In this document: in pieces, positions 8,422 to 18,351 of the stretch
Numbering within the stretch: the first letter of the stretch is position 1
Layout: each line of letters opens with the position of its first letter
Source: Bacteroides timonensis
GTDB lineage: Bacteria; Bacteroidota; Bacteroidia; Bacteroidales; Bacteroidaceae
Direction: 5' to 3'
NCBI RefSeq assembly: GCF_000513195.1
Contig: NZ_CBVI010000125.1
Coordinates: forward strand, 1-51,474
Length of the DNA: 51,474 nucleotides
Program-made: the position numbers and the translations under genes
The notes under the pieces: model-generated
What the model was told of the DNA's origin: nothing
Seen by the model: only the letters and a program-made list of their open reading frames with translations
Database searches by the model: none

Positions 8422-8667
8422 TCTTTGTATTTTTTCTAATGAATTAATATTTTTAGTTCAACAGTTGATTGGGTGAATCACTTATTCAACTGATGTTTGT
8501 TGTGATTGAAATCTTGGATTTTATGCTATTATGAAGAACTTTTTATGTAGTTCGTGTTCGTTCAGTAAGCGAGATTTATGGATTGATGATTATTTGTTTT
8601 GAAATTAAATCCTTAGATTTACTACTATTTTATTGATTTGGCTTAGGTATAGAAGTGGCTATTTGTC

Positions 8668-10215
8668 ATGACAGAAAGCGTTAATGTGATTACAACAGAA
8701 AATAATAAACGTATAGCAAAAAATACATCTTTACTATATCTTCGAATGATATTAGTTATGGGTGTATCTTTCTTTACCTCTAGAATTGTAATACAATCAT
8801 TAGGAGTTGAAGATTATGGTATTTATAGTGTAGTAGGTGGAATTATTGCTATGTTTTCATTTATTAATGGGAGTATGGTTGTTTCTACTCAGCGTTATAT
8901 TACTTTTGAATTGGGAAAAGGTGATATTTGTCTGTTAAGAAAAGTTTTTTCTACCTCCATTCAAATACATGGACTAATTTCATTTATCATTGTTTGTTTG
9001 GGAGAGACTATTGGTTTATGGTTTCTTCAAAATAAAATGATTATTCCAGAAGATCGTATGGTTGCGGCTATGTGGGTATACCAATGTTCTATTGTAGTGT
9101 GTGTGATTAACATTATGTCTGTTCCGTATAATGCAGACATAATAGCACATGAGAAAATGTCGGCGTTTGCTTATATTTCGATATTTGAAGTATTAACAAA
9201 ATTAGCTATAGTTTATTTGTTATATATTTCTCCATGGGATGATAGACTTATTGTATATGCAGTACTGTTATTAATAGTACAATTGATTATACGTTCTATG
9301 TATATGTGTTATTGTCATAAACATTTTGAAGAATCAAACTACCAACATCAATTTGATAAAACTCTTTTGAAGGAAATGGCAGGTTTTGCGGGCTGGAGCT
9401 TTTGGGGTAATTTGGCTGGTGTGCTTAGTACTCAAGGTGTGAATATTATGTTGAACGTCTTTTTTGGTCCTGTAGTAAATGCAGCTCGTGGAATTGCCGT
9501 TCAGGTTCAAGCTGTAGTACAGCAGTTTGTGACAAATTTTCAAATGGCTATAAATCCACAGATTACAAAAAGTTATGCAACAGATAATTTAGAGACAACA
9601 TACATGCTTATGTTTAGAAGTGCTAGATATTCTTTCTATTTATTGTTTGTTTTTGCGCTACCTATTTTTTTAGAAACAGAATATTTATTGGCTTTATGGT
9701 TAACGGAGGTTCCTAAGAATACTGTGGAATTTGCTAGAATAATGATTTTGATATCACTGATATATGCTATATCTAATCCATATGTAATAGCAAACCAAGC
9801 AACAGGCAAAGTAAGAAGATATCAAATTATTGTAGGAGGTTCACTTCTACTGACACTGCCTATATCGTACATAGTACTAAAATTAGGTGCACCTGCTTTT
9901 TCTGTTTTTGTTGTCCAGTTTTTTATTGAATGTGTAGCTCAAATTCTGCGTATTGTGTTATTAAAGCAAAATATTGATTTGTCTATTATGAAAAGTATAG
10001 CAAATATTTATTTACCGATATTGTTAGTTATTGTTATATCATCAATACTTCCGGTTATTGTATGTTGTTCTTTACCATGCAATTTTATTAGACTTATTGC
10101 TGTTGTTTGTACCTCTATACTGTCTGTATGTGTAACAGCTTTTTTAGTCGGAATAAAGAAAAATGAGAGATTATTTATTTCTAAAAAGTTGATTCAACTT
10201 TTTAGAAATAAATAA
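8668..10215 (+). CDS. wzx: Wzx O-unit flippase
   Basis: A 515-aa polytopic inner-membrane protein with about 12-14 hydrophobic segments, typical of the Wzx branch of the polysaccharide transporter superfamily. It should flip undecaprenyl-pyrophosphate-linked repeat units across the inner membrane for assembly by Wzy. The early segment LYLRMILVMGVSFFTSRIVI and LGVEDYGIYSVVGG are characteristic. Codon use becomes much more AT-rich from here on than in the sugar-nucleotide genes before it, a common sign of a horizontally exchanged, serotype-specific core. The 246-bp gap before it shows no gene. Confidence 0.9.
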   Translation: MTESVNVITTENNKRIAKNTSLLYLRMILVMGVSFFTSRIVIQSLGVEDYGIYSVVGGIIAMFSFINGSMVVSTQRYITFELGKGDICLLRKVFSTSIQIHGLISFIIVCLGETIGLWFLQNKMIIPEDRMVAAMWVYQCSIVVCVINIMSVPYNADIIAHEKMSAFAYISIFEVLTKLAIVYLLYISPWDDRLIVYAVLLLIVQLIIRSMYMCYCHKHFEESNYQHQFDKTLLKEMAGFAGWSFWGNLAGVLSTQGVNIMLNVFFGPVVNAARGIAVQVQAVVQQFVTNFQMAINPQITKSYATDNLETTYMLMFRSARYSFYLLFVFALPIFLETEYLLALWLTEVPKNTVEFARIMILISLIYAISNPYVIANQATGKVRRYQIIVGGSLLLTLPISYIVLKLGAPAFSVFVVQFFIECVAQILRIVLLKQNIDLSIMKSIANIYLPILLVIVISSILPVIVCCSLPCNFIRLIAVVCTSILSVCVTAFLVGIKKNERLFISKKLIQLFRNK

Positions 10216-10261
10216 TAATGGTGATAGTTTCTATAGCTTTGTTGTGGTAATTTGAAGCAGT

Positions 10262-11176
10262 ATGATTATATTGAGGATGAAATCAATAGTGAATTATTGT
10301 ATAGGCTACTATATAATACGAAACATTAGAAAACTTTATAATACAATATATTATTATTTAGGATCTTCTGAGGATTTTTTAATAGTTAATTGCTCATTTA
10401 AACAGTGGGGACGTAAGGTTGTTCCATTTAATATCGGTGACGATATTAATGCTGTATTGTTTCAAGGACTATCTGGGAAAAAAGTATTGAATATAGATGA
10501 ATTCTTCCACAACCGAATGGTTAACATAATGGGTATTGGTTCTATAATTGAATGGAAATCAACTAATGAATCTATTGTATGGGGTAGCGGCATAATGGAT
10601 AGTAATGTCTGCCTTCCCAAAGAAAGAAGACCATTAAAGGTAGTTGCAGTGAGAGGGAGGTTAACAAAACAGTTGCTTGTTAACAACGGGATTAGTTGTC
10701 CTGATGTATTTGGTGATCCGGCTTTACTACTACCACATCTTTATAAACCTGTAATCGAACAGAATGATATTATTGGAATTATTCCTCATTATGTAGATCT
10801 AAGAGACCCTATATTGATAGAACTCTTAAATAAAAATAAGAGAATTCGACTTATAGATATTCAGCATTATAAAGACTGGAAAGAAATTATAAATCAGATC
10901 TGTTCATGTAGATATATATTGTCCAGTTCTTTACATGGACTGATACTGTCTGATGCTTATGGTATACCTAATTTATGGGTTAAATTTTCTGAAAAAATTG
11001 TAGGCGATGGTTTTAAATACTTAGACTATTTCTCTGCAGTAGAAAGAGTTTGTAATTGTATTGATTTAAGAGAGGAATATAGTGTAACGTCATTTGAGAA
11101 TAGTATTAAAGACTATAAACCTATTATTTTTTCAAAAGAAGAACTCTTAAAATCTTGTCCGTTTAAGGTTGTGTGA
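10262..11176 (+). CDS. Polysaccharide pyruvyltransferase family protein
   Basis: A 304-aa protein with the pattern of the polysaccharide pyruvyltransferase family: NIGDDINAVLF near the N-terminus, WGSGIM, AVRGRLTKQLL, DPALLLP, and SSSLHGLILSDAYGIP near the C-terminus. Such enzymes add pyruvate ketals from phosphoenolpyruvate to sugars, which adds negative charge; some family members act as glycosyltransferases instead. ATGs at 10262 and 10277 are both possible starts. It lies between the flippase and a glycosyltransferase, supporting a role in modifying the repeat unit. Confidence 0.85.
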   Translation: MIILRMKSIVNYCIGYYIIRNIRKLYNTIYYYLGSSEDFLIVNCSFKQWGRKVVPFNIGDDINAVLFQGLSGKKVLNIDEFFHNRMVNIMGIGSIIEWKSTNESIVWGSGIMDSNVCLPKERRPLKVVAVRGRLTKQLLVNNGISCPDVFGDPALLLPHLYKPVIEQNDIIGIIPHYVDLRDPILIELLNKNKRIRLIDIQHYKDWKEIINQICSCRYILSSSLHGLILSDAYGIPNLWVKFSEKIVGDGFKYLDYFSAVERVCNCIDLREEYSVTSFENSIKDYKPIIFSKEELLKSCPFKVV

Positions 11177-11211
11177 TTTTTTATCAACAAAGAGTTTTTG
11201 TAAATTAATAT

Positions 11212-12402
11212 ATGAGAAAAACAACACTTTTTCTTCATCACTCTTCAGTAATAGGAGGAGGAAGTTTCTGTTTACTGAATATTCTGAAAGTAATTGATCG
11301 AACTTATATAGAACCGATTGTTGCATTATGTGTAGATGGACCTTTACGTTTGGAGATTGAGAAGTTAGGTATAAAAGTGGTATTGTTTTCCAAAATGACA
11401 GCAATACCCTATAATCACACATTGTATAGTATCTCTTCCTTAAAATCATATAGTATGGTAATACTATCGATTCCTACATTTAAACAACTGCTGAAGAGGT
11501 ATAAAATAGATATAGTATATCTTAATAATATGATGATATACAATTATCTGAAGCCAGCAAAAGAATATGGCTGTAAAACCATAATTCATATTCGTGAACA
11601 CTGGCCGCTAACTGAACATAAGCACCAGCTTAAATGGGCTCAGGAGGCTGTAAGGCAATATGCAGATGCTGTGATAGCTATCAATAAATATAGTGCTTCA
11701 ATGTTTGCGTCCTCATATAATAAAATATCTATAGTTTATGATTGGATAGATATGGATTCTCGTTTTGAGTATCGGCCCATATCAGAGATTTTAGGAGAAG
11801 ATGCGACTAATCTAAAAGTTTACCTTTACACTGGAGGCGTACAGAAAATCAAGGGTGCAGTAGAAATATTAGATGCTTTTTCAAAGTGTATAAAAAATGA
11901 GAATGCACGATTGTTGGTATTGGGTATTGATCCCAATTGTGTAGGGACTGGGGTGAGAGAAAAAGTAAAGAAAGTACTTGCTTCATTTGGAATTAAAAGT
12001 TATTATTATCAAGTGCGCGAAGCTATTTTACAAGATATCCGTATTCGTTGTATACCGGCTACCTATATGTTAGGTCATATTATGCAGCAGTGTTATTGTA
12101 ATCTTAGTTATTTTACCATTCCTCATGCAAATCTTGCAATGGCTGAATGTGGAATTATGGGTTTACCTTCTATTGCAGCTTGTTCTGAAGAATCACAAGA
12201 GTATTCATATAATGGTCGCTTGGCTTTGCTTTTTCCCATAAATTCGAAAGAAGCGTTTCATCGAGCTATTAGTGATTACAATGCTGACTTCATTGATTTA
12301 AAGCGACAACTTAATTCTTGTAATTCAGCACTAAAAGAGATGTTTTCTAAAGAAAGAAATGTGGTAATTTTGAATAGTGTATTGAATAGTATTGCTAAAT
12401 GA
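11212..12402 (+). CDS. Glycosyltransferase, GT4-like
   Basis: A 396-aa cytoplasmic glycosyltransferase of the GT-B fold. The N-terminal half has a GGGSFCLLNIL loop and the C-terminal half begins with KVYLYTGGVQKIKGAVEILDA, like the donor-binding domain of GT4 enzymes; the expected E-x7-E region is represented by AECGIMGLPSIAACSEES. It should add one sugar of the capsule repeat to a lipid-linked acceptor; donor and acceptor cannot be told from sequence. Its stop overlaps the start of wzy (ATGA at 12399-12402). Confidence 0.85.
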   Translation: MRKTTLFLHHSSVIGGGSFCLLNILKVIDRTYIEPIVALCVDGPLRLEIEKLGIKVVLFSKMTAIPYNHTLYSISSLKSYSMVILSIPTFKQLLKRYKIDIVYLNNMMIYNYLKPAKEYGCKTIIHIREHWPLTEHKHQLKWAQEAVRQYADAVIAINKYSASMFASSYNKISIVYDWIDMDSRFEYRPISEILGEDATNLKVYLYTGGVQKIKGAVEILDAFSKCIKNENARLLVLGIDPNCVGTGVREKVKKVLASFGIKSYYYQVREAILQDIRIRCIPATYMLGHIMQQCYCNLSYFTIPHANLAMAECGIMGLPSIAACSEESQEYSYNGRLALLFPINSKEAFHRAISDYNADFIDLKRQLNSCNSALKEMFSKERNVVILNSVLNSIAK

Positions 12403-13486
12403 TAATATTATATATAGGAATATTTCTTATTATTGTTAGTTTTGTTTTGAGGAAAAAAATGCCCCTCTTCTTGGGATTTGCTTTCGTTTTTCTCATTATG
12501 GGATTTCAAAGTAATGTAGAAGGGGATTATGATGGGTATAAGATAGGATTTTCTATGATTGATACCCGAACGGCTGAAGATGAACCGTTGTGGGTCTTTT
12601 TATATAAGATATTCCAACCGTTTGGTTTCGAGTTCTTTGTGTGCTGTATAGCTCTGTTTGAAGTTTTTGTTCTTACAAAACTTGCCCAAAGATTCTCATC
12701 TCATTCTTATAAGTGGTTACCAGCTATATTATTTTTCTTTATGTTTGGAATGATGCTTATTCAAATGAAAGCTTTGCGTCAAGGATTAGCTGTGGAAGTT
12801 TGTATGTTACCATTTATTCTAGCTGTAGAGAAAAGAAAATTTAAATTATTATATTGTTTTATCCCTCTCTTTACAGCTTTTTTAATTCATAATTCAGCAT
12901 TAGTAATGTTTCCTGCTATCTTGCTTTACTATTTGAACGTATCTATAGGTTTTTTAGAACCAAAGAAGAGCAATCATAGATTGGGATTTAAACTTCCTAT
13001 GATTTTTTTGTTTTTTTTGTTTTTGTATATTACTTGCGGACTGAAATTTTTCACACATACTTGCTGCAATTATCTGTTTTATTTGGTGATTTTAGGTTAG
13101 GTGACTATCTTGAAAATGAAAATGAAACTTTTGAACTTTCTAAACTTCTTGTACTTGCTGATGCTGTTTTTGTATTTCTTTCTGTTTGGTATTATCAGTA
13201 TACAAAAGGTGCTATGCGTATCCTTTCAATTATGACAACTATAGCAATATTTGCAGATGTAACGTTTTTTGGGGTGGGGTCACTTCCTCGGATGGGATAT
13301 TATTATTTAGTATCTACAATAGTGGTCTATCCTAATATTGCTCAACTTCTGTCGGTGAAGTATGGGAAAATAGTTGCTTTGATCTTTATTGTAATGTGTA
13401 TAGGATATGCAGTTAAGACATCATTACCTTGGCTTACAGAACTAGATACCACAGGTTATCGATATTATGAATTTGTATTTTTATAG
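12399..13486 (+). pseudogene. wzy: EpsG-type Wzy polymerase, frameshifted in a T-tract
   Basis: Two overlapping open frames (12399-13100 and an in-frame continuation to 13486) together encode about 362 aa, the normal length of EpsG-family capsule polymerases. The first part has several membrane helices and the typical KALRQGLAVE motif; the second continues with RTEIFHTYLLQLSVLFGDFRLG and GVGSLPRMGYYY. The reading frame breaks in the run T7-G-T8-G-T5 at 13003-13024, and adding one T restores a continuous protein. Wzy joins flipped repeat units in the periplasm. The break is either a sequencing error or a slipped-strand event; if real, long-chain capsule would need another polymerase. Confidence 0.8.
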
Positions 13487-13492
13487 TAGTTT

Positions 13493-14736
13493 ATGTATAA
13501 AGGAGTCGTACTAACAAGGTCTTTTTTAATTAATGATTCGCCAGGAGGACAAATACTGCGTGTTTTATTCTCCCATGTTAATTCAAAATGTTGTTCTCTT
13601 ACGTATTATATTTCAGATATCGGAAAACATGTGATAAATCATTCATTTGATGTAGTAAATATTCATGAAAAAGTATGGGTGAGATATATAGCAGCGTTTG
13701 TTCGCCGTATTTTATCTGATTTGACATTTCTTCCTGGATATGAATGGTGGTCATGGGGGGTAAAAACAGTCAAGGTTATGGAACGAGAGATTGCTTGGGA
13801 GGATATTGATTATATACATTCTGTAAGTTATCCTTGTGCTTCACATTGGGCAGCATTTCAACTAAAAAAAAGACGGGAAAACCTTGGGTGGCTCATTTCT
13901 TAGATCCATGGGTAGAAAACCCATATCGCCCATTTAAAACAAAATATTTTAAGGACAAAGATTATGCAATGGAGCGAGATATCGCAACTTATGCAGATTT
14001 GATAATCCATAATAGTCAGTCAATGGTTGACTCTTGGATAAGCAGATATGGAGATTTAGTGAGAAACAAGATTGTTATTTTATCGATGCCTATTAGTTTA
14101 CCTGATAATTATTTATATGTAAATAAGTATGGAATATCCGATAAGAAAAAAAGAATTATTTCTCACATTGGTTCTTTGACAAGTGGCAGAACTTCTGAAG
14201 TCTTTATAAGAGCTGTAAAGTCATTCGTGTGTAAATATCCTGAGTTGAGTAATCTGTTGGAAGTAAAATATGTAGGATATGTTTGTAATAAGGATAAAAG
14301 TCTTATATCTAAACTTGGTCTTCAAAAATACTTTAATTTGCTTGGTCAGGTATCTGAAGAAGAGTGTGTTGAATGTTATATTAATAGTGATGCTTTTCTT
14401 GCTATTGACAGTTCTGGAAGCCTTTTTTATCCTTCTAAAATATTGAAATACTTTTATTTTGAACGCCCGATTTTAGGGATAGCATGTTCTGGTAGTGTAC
14501 TTGAAAATGAGATGTGTGAGTCAAAAAATACTTTTTGTCCTATTGATAAAACTGAAAATATTGAATTGTTTCTGCTTAAATTACTTTCTGCATATGATAC
14601 CATAACTATAAATGATAGAAATTACTGGAGGAAATTTCTTCCTGAACAGATGGCGAGTCAATATGAAAGCCTGATATGTTCTTTGTTAGAGAAAAGTAAG
14701 TACACAGATTTATCTTGTGTGAATTTGAAAATTTAA
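13493..14736 (+). pseudogene. Glycosyltransferase (GT4-like), frameshifted in an A-tract
   Basis: Two frames, 13493-13903 and a continuation to 14736, form one glycosyltransferase of about 414 aa. The protein continues from HWAAFQL in the first frame to TGKPWVAHFLDPWVENPY in the second when one A is added to the A8 run at 13864-13871. The C-terminal half carries ISHIGSLTSGRTSEVFIRAV and ILKYFYFERPILGIA, typical of GT4 donor-binding domains. It starts 6 bases after wzy. The intact protein would add one sugar of the repeat unit; the frame break is likely of the same kind as in the neighbouring wzy. Confidence 0.8.
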
Positions 14737-14983
14737 ATGAGATAAGAAGGAGAAATGAAGTACAGAAAAATTTCGATGATTTGGAATTTATGATGTTTGA
14801 GGTTTTATGATTAAGATTTTAGTTGATTTTTAGGGGATTATTACTTGTAAGATGGTAAATCTTATGTTTTTTGAATGAAGAACATATTGTTGTGAGTTTT
14901 TTAATTTAGGATGTGTATTGCTTATGTAACATATCTTAATCTTACTCACAAGGAATATGAAATGTATTATGAAATAATTGTTT

Positions 14984-15889
14984 ATGTTAGCTCCTATTGT
15001 AATATTTGCCTTTAATAGGTTGGAGGTATTAAAGAATGCTGTTTCCTCTTTGCTTCAGAATAGAGAAGCTATTGATTGTGATCTATTTATCTTTGTGGAT
15101 GGAGTTCGAAATCATAAAGAAGGTGAAGCTGAAAAAGTTTATGCTGTGCAGGAATACGTTAAAACTATTGAAGGGTTTAAGTCAGTGCATTATACCTTCA
15201 GTGAGGTTAATAAGGGACTTGCTAAAAGCATAATAAGTGGTGTCTCGGAAATTTTGGATAAGTATGGTAAGGCTATAGTTGTTGAGGACGATCTCTATAC
15301 ATCGCGTAGTTTTTTACGGTTCATGAATGATATGTTGAATAAATATGAATTGGATGAACGCGTTATGCAAGTGTCTGGCTATGGATGTAAACTTACTCGT
15401 TTGAGAAATTATCCTCATGACGCATATTTAAATGAAAGAGCTCAATGTTGGAGTTGGGCAACATGGAAGGACAGATGGGAAACTATTGACTGGAATGTAA
15501 CAGACTTTGAGGAACTATCAGCGTCTCCTACCTTACAAAAAGCGTTCAATAAGAGGGGAAGTGATCTCTTTGGTATGCTGAAAGGGTATATGGAACATAA
15601 GGTTGACTCTTGGTATATTCGTTTTCATTATTCAATGTATAAACAATGTCGGTATTGTATAACACCAGTGAGGTCACTTGTACGTAATGATGGTTTTGGA
15701 GAAGAGGCCACTCATTGTAAATCATACAATCGATACAAAGTAGACTTTGAGATAGAGCACTCTGGAGAATTTAGAGTGCCGGATCGTCTTGAACCATGTG
15801 AGAGGATTATTGCAAATTCTGTTCGCTATTGGCAGATATTATACCGTGTATATGGAAAAATTGTGACGATTCTGATGCGATTGAGGTAA
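14984..15889 (+). CDS. Glycosyltransferase of GT2/GNT-I-like fold
   Basis: A 301-aa GT-A-fold transferase from the ATG at 14984 (a TTG at 14978 would add two residues). It opens with LAPIVIFAFNRLEVLKNAVSS and contains the metal-binding acidic motif VVEDDLY; the segment AQCWSWATWKDRW is typical of a group of Bacteroidota capsule transferases. No membrane segment is seen, so it should work at the cytoplasmic face of the inner membrane. The 247-bp gap upstream and the 269-bp gap downstream contain no gene that I can support. Confidence 0.82.
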   Translation: MLAPIVIFAFNRLEVLKNAVSSLLQNREAIDCDLFIFVDGVRNHKEGEAEKVYAVQEYVKTIEGFKSVHYTFSEVNKGLAKSIISGVSEILDKYGKAIVVEDDLYTSRSFLRFMNDMLNKYELDERVMQVSGYGCKLTRLRNYPHDAYLNERAQCWSWATWKDRWETIDWNVTDFEELSASPTLQKAFNKRGSDLFGMLKGYMEHKVDSWYIRFHYSMYKQCRYCITPVRSLVRNDGFGEEATHCKSYNRYKVDFEIEHSGEFRVPDRLEPCERIIANSVRYWQILYRVYGKIVTILMRLR

Positions 15890-16158
15890 TGTCTCAAGAT
15901 TCCTAATGTTAGGATGACGCTTCTTTTGTTGTCTAGTAAGGAATTTGGGTTAATAGTGGTTCGCTTTTATGTCCTTGAGTGAAGTATAAAGTTTTATTGG
16001 AATACTGTTAAACATTAATGTGGGTTATAGATTTATTAGTTTTAAAGAATTTGTACAATAATATTCAAGATGAGTGTGAGTATGCAGAAGATGCTTGATT
16101 TGGTAAGATATATAGCACATTTTGATTGTTTATAAGTTCGATATTTTTTATGTGAAAA

Positions 16159-16938
16159 ATGGTTAGTAGATTTAAAGTTGGGAAAGTAGGCATATCAAGA
16201 ATTAATTTGGTAATGGCAATCGATAGCCTAAATCAGTATATTTTACAAGGAAAAATAGGATATATATGTGTAACAAATACACGTACTGCATATTTATCAA
16301 ATGTTAATGATAAATATTGCGATGTCCAAAATAATTCGCTTTTAACAGTGCCAGATGGGATGCCTTTAATTTGGATAGCCCATAATTTAGGATTTTTGGA
16401 AGTGGGGCGTACATGTGGACCTGATTTGTTTTTGGCTGTATTGGAAGAGTCTAAAATAAAAAAATATTCTCACTATTTTTTTGGAAGTACTCCACAAACA
16501 ATAACCGCTATAAAAAGAAAACTATCTTTGGAATATTCTTCTGTCGTAATAAAGAATGCAGTTTCTCCTCCTTTTCAACCTATAGAAGAGTATGATATTG
16601 ATGCTTTAGCAGATGATATTAATAAGTTAAGACCTACTTTTTTCTGGTGTGGACTCGGTGCACCTAAGCAAGAGCAATTAATGGCGATGTTGCAGCCTAA
16701 ATTGGAGGCTACAATTTGTATTGGCGTTGGTTTGGTCTTTGAATATTTTGCAGGAACAGTAGAAAGAGCTCCTTTATGGGCTCAAAAATCAGGTTTAGAG
16801 GGAATTTATCGTTTATTACAACAGCCTAAGAAAATTATTAGAATAATAAAACCTTTTTCTTGGATTATTTTACAATATTTAAAATCAATTATTTGTAGAT
16901 GGAAGTCAAACATCAACCATGGTATGAAGAAAAAATAA
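16159..16938 (+). CDS. WecG/TagA/CpsF family glycosyltransferase
   Basis: A 259-aa protein with the hallmark motifs of the family: TNTRTAYLSN, VPDGMPLIWIA, YFFGSTPQT, FFWCGLGAPKQEQLM and GVGLVFEYFAGTVERAP. Members transfer an N-acetylmannosamine-type or related sugar as the second residue onto undecaprenyl-PP-linked GlcNAc-type acceptors. Together with the WecA-like gene at 19348 it suggests the early steps of repeat-unit assembly. Its 3' end overlaps the next gene by 40 bases. Confidence 0.9.
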   Translation: MVSRFKVGKVGISRINLVMAIDSLNQYILQGKIGYICVTNTRTAYLSNVNDKYCDVQNNSLLTVPDGMPLIWIAHNLGFLEVGRTCGPDLFLAVLEESKIKKYSHYFFGSTPQTITAIKRKLSLEYSSVVIKNAVSPPFQPIEEYDIDALADDINKLRPTFFWCGLGAPKQEQLMAMLQPKLEATICIGVGLVFEYFAGTVERAPLWAQKSGLEGIYRLLQQPKKIIRIIKPFSWIILQYLKSIICRWKSNINHGMKKK

Positions 16939-17456
16939 GCTTAATTTTTTCGGAAATATTTACTGGATTTTTTTCTTTTTCTTTCGTAAAAGCTTTCTTC
17001 TCTTCTTTTGCTTATTTTCTGCATGAGCAGGTCATTTGGCGAAAAAGAATACATCACAAAGGAAATTATCGCATTCATGCACGTGCTTCGCTTCGTAATT
17101 CACAAAATATCTATTTAGGGGAAAATGTTCGTATTACAATGGATTGTTGTATTTGGGCAGAGCAACATTCTAAAATTGTATTTGGTGATAATGTTTTAGT
17201 TGGTCCTGGTGTGAAAATGTTTTGTGGTAATCATGGTATAAAACTGTGTGGTATTCCAATGGTTTATCAAGAGAGGAGTGAAAAAGATATTATTATTGGA
17301 AATGATGTATGGATTGGTGCCAATTCTATTCTTGTTTCTGGTGCAAAGATAAATGACGGAGCTATTGTTGCAGCCGGTTCGGTGGTGACAAAAGAAGTAC
17401 CAGCAAATGCTATAGTAGCTGGATCACCGGCTAAGGTTATCAAATACCGTTCTTAA
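16899..17456 (+). CDS. Left-handed beta-helix O-acetyltransferase (WcaF/CysE-like)
   Basis: A 185-aa hexapeptide-repeat acyltransferase. Repeats such as IYLGENVRI, IVFGDNVLVGPGVKMF, IIIGNDVWIGANSILVSGAKI and IVAAGSVVTKEVPANAIVAG run through the C-terminal two thirds, with the catalytic-type histidine in CGNHGI. The first 60 residues are hydrophobic and basic, so it may be membrane-associated. It should acetylate a capsule sugar using acetyl-CoA. Start overlaps the preceding gene by 40 bases. Confidence 0.88.
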   Translation: MEVKHQPWYEEKISLIFSEIFTGFFSFSFVKAFFSSFAYFLHEQVIWRKRIHHKGNYRIHARASLRNSQNIYLGENVRITMDCCIWAEQHSKIVFGDNVLVGPGVKMFCGNHGIKLCGIPMVYQERSEKDIIIGNDVWIGANSILVSGAKINDGAIVAAGSVVTKEVPANAIVAGSPAKVIKYRS

Positions 17457-17489
17457 TAATAATAAATATCTTTTTTCTATATTTCTTTT

Positions 17490-18341
17490 ATGAACCTATT
17501 AACCTTCGACATTGAAGACTGGTATAATTGCGACTTTATCTCAGGTGATTTCAATTGGGATAAACATGAAGTGCGTATATATCAGGGAGTAGACCGTATT
17601 CTCACAGAATTAGAGAAACGGAATCAAAAAGGAACATTTTTTTGCCTTGGCTGGATTGCGGAAAGACATCCAGATGTGATTCGTTCTATTCAAAAGCAGG
17701 GGCATCATATAGGTTGTCATTCCTATCAGCATGAGTTGTCTTTCCGTTTTGATGAGAAGGCATTTAAAGCAGATACATTGAAGGCGAAATGCCTGATAGA
17801 AGATGTGACGGGAGAGGAAGTGAATGCATTTCGTGCTCCGGGTTTTTCTATTACCAAGAATAATACTTGGGCGCTTTATTGTTTGGCAGAGATGGGATTC
17901 AGATATGATTGTTCGATGTTTCCTGCTCCTCATGATTATGGTGGTATGCCAAGTTATGGAGAAGGTGTTCCGAAACGTATTGATGTTGGTGATGGAAGGA
18001 TTATTAAAGAGTTTCCTATAAATATCCATCGGATAATGGGCAAACATATTGTTTTTTCCGGTGGTGGTTTCTTCCGTTTGTTTCCTTACTGGTTAATTAA
18101 TCATTGGGGAAGACATAGTGATTACATGATGACTTATTTTCATCCGAGAGATTTTGATGAAGGACAACCTGTCATGAAGAACTTACCTGCCGTACGTCGT
18201 TTTAAAAGTTATGTAGGTATAAAAGGTGCGTTTACTAAGTTTCAACGACTATTGGATCACTATGAATTCTATAATGTGGAACAGGCGGATGAACTGATAA
18301 ATTGGGATACTATTCCTGTAATACAATTAGATAGTTTATAA
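17490..18341 (+). CDS. Polysaccharide deacetylase (NodB fold, DUF3473-like)
   Basis: A 283-aa protein that begins LLTFDIEDWYNC, with the metal/catalytic aspartates of the NodB fold, then GTFFCLGWIAERHP, GCHSYQHE (zinc-binding histidines) and FRAPGFS. The C-terminal part with MMTYFHPRDFDEGQP resembles the DUF3473 extension. It has no signal peptide, so it probably removes acetyl groups from a lipid-linked or nucleotide-linked N-acetylated sugar in the cytoplasm. An acetyltransferase gene lies directly upstream, so the repeat unit may be both deacetylated and re-acylated. Confidence 0.88.
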   Translation: MNLLTFDIEDWYNCDFISGDFNWDKHEVRIYQGVDRILTELEKRNQKGTFFCLGWIAERHPDVIRSIQKQGHHIGCHSYQHELSFRFDEKAFKADTLKAKCLIEDVTGEEVNAFRAPGFSITKNNTWALYCLAEMGFRYDCSMFPAPHDYGGMPSYGEGVPKRIDVGDGRIIKEFPINIHRIMGKHIVFSGGGFFRLFPYWLINHWGRHSDYMMTYFHPRDFDEGQPVMKNLPAVRRFKSYVGIKGAFTKFQRLLDHYEFYNVEQADELINWDTIPVIQLDSL

Positions 18342-18351
18342 TAAGAGAATC

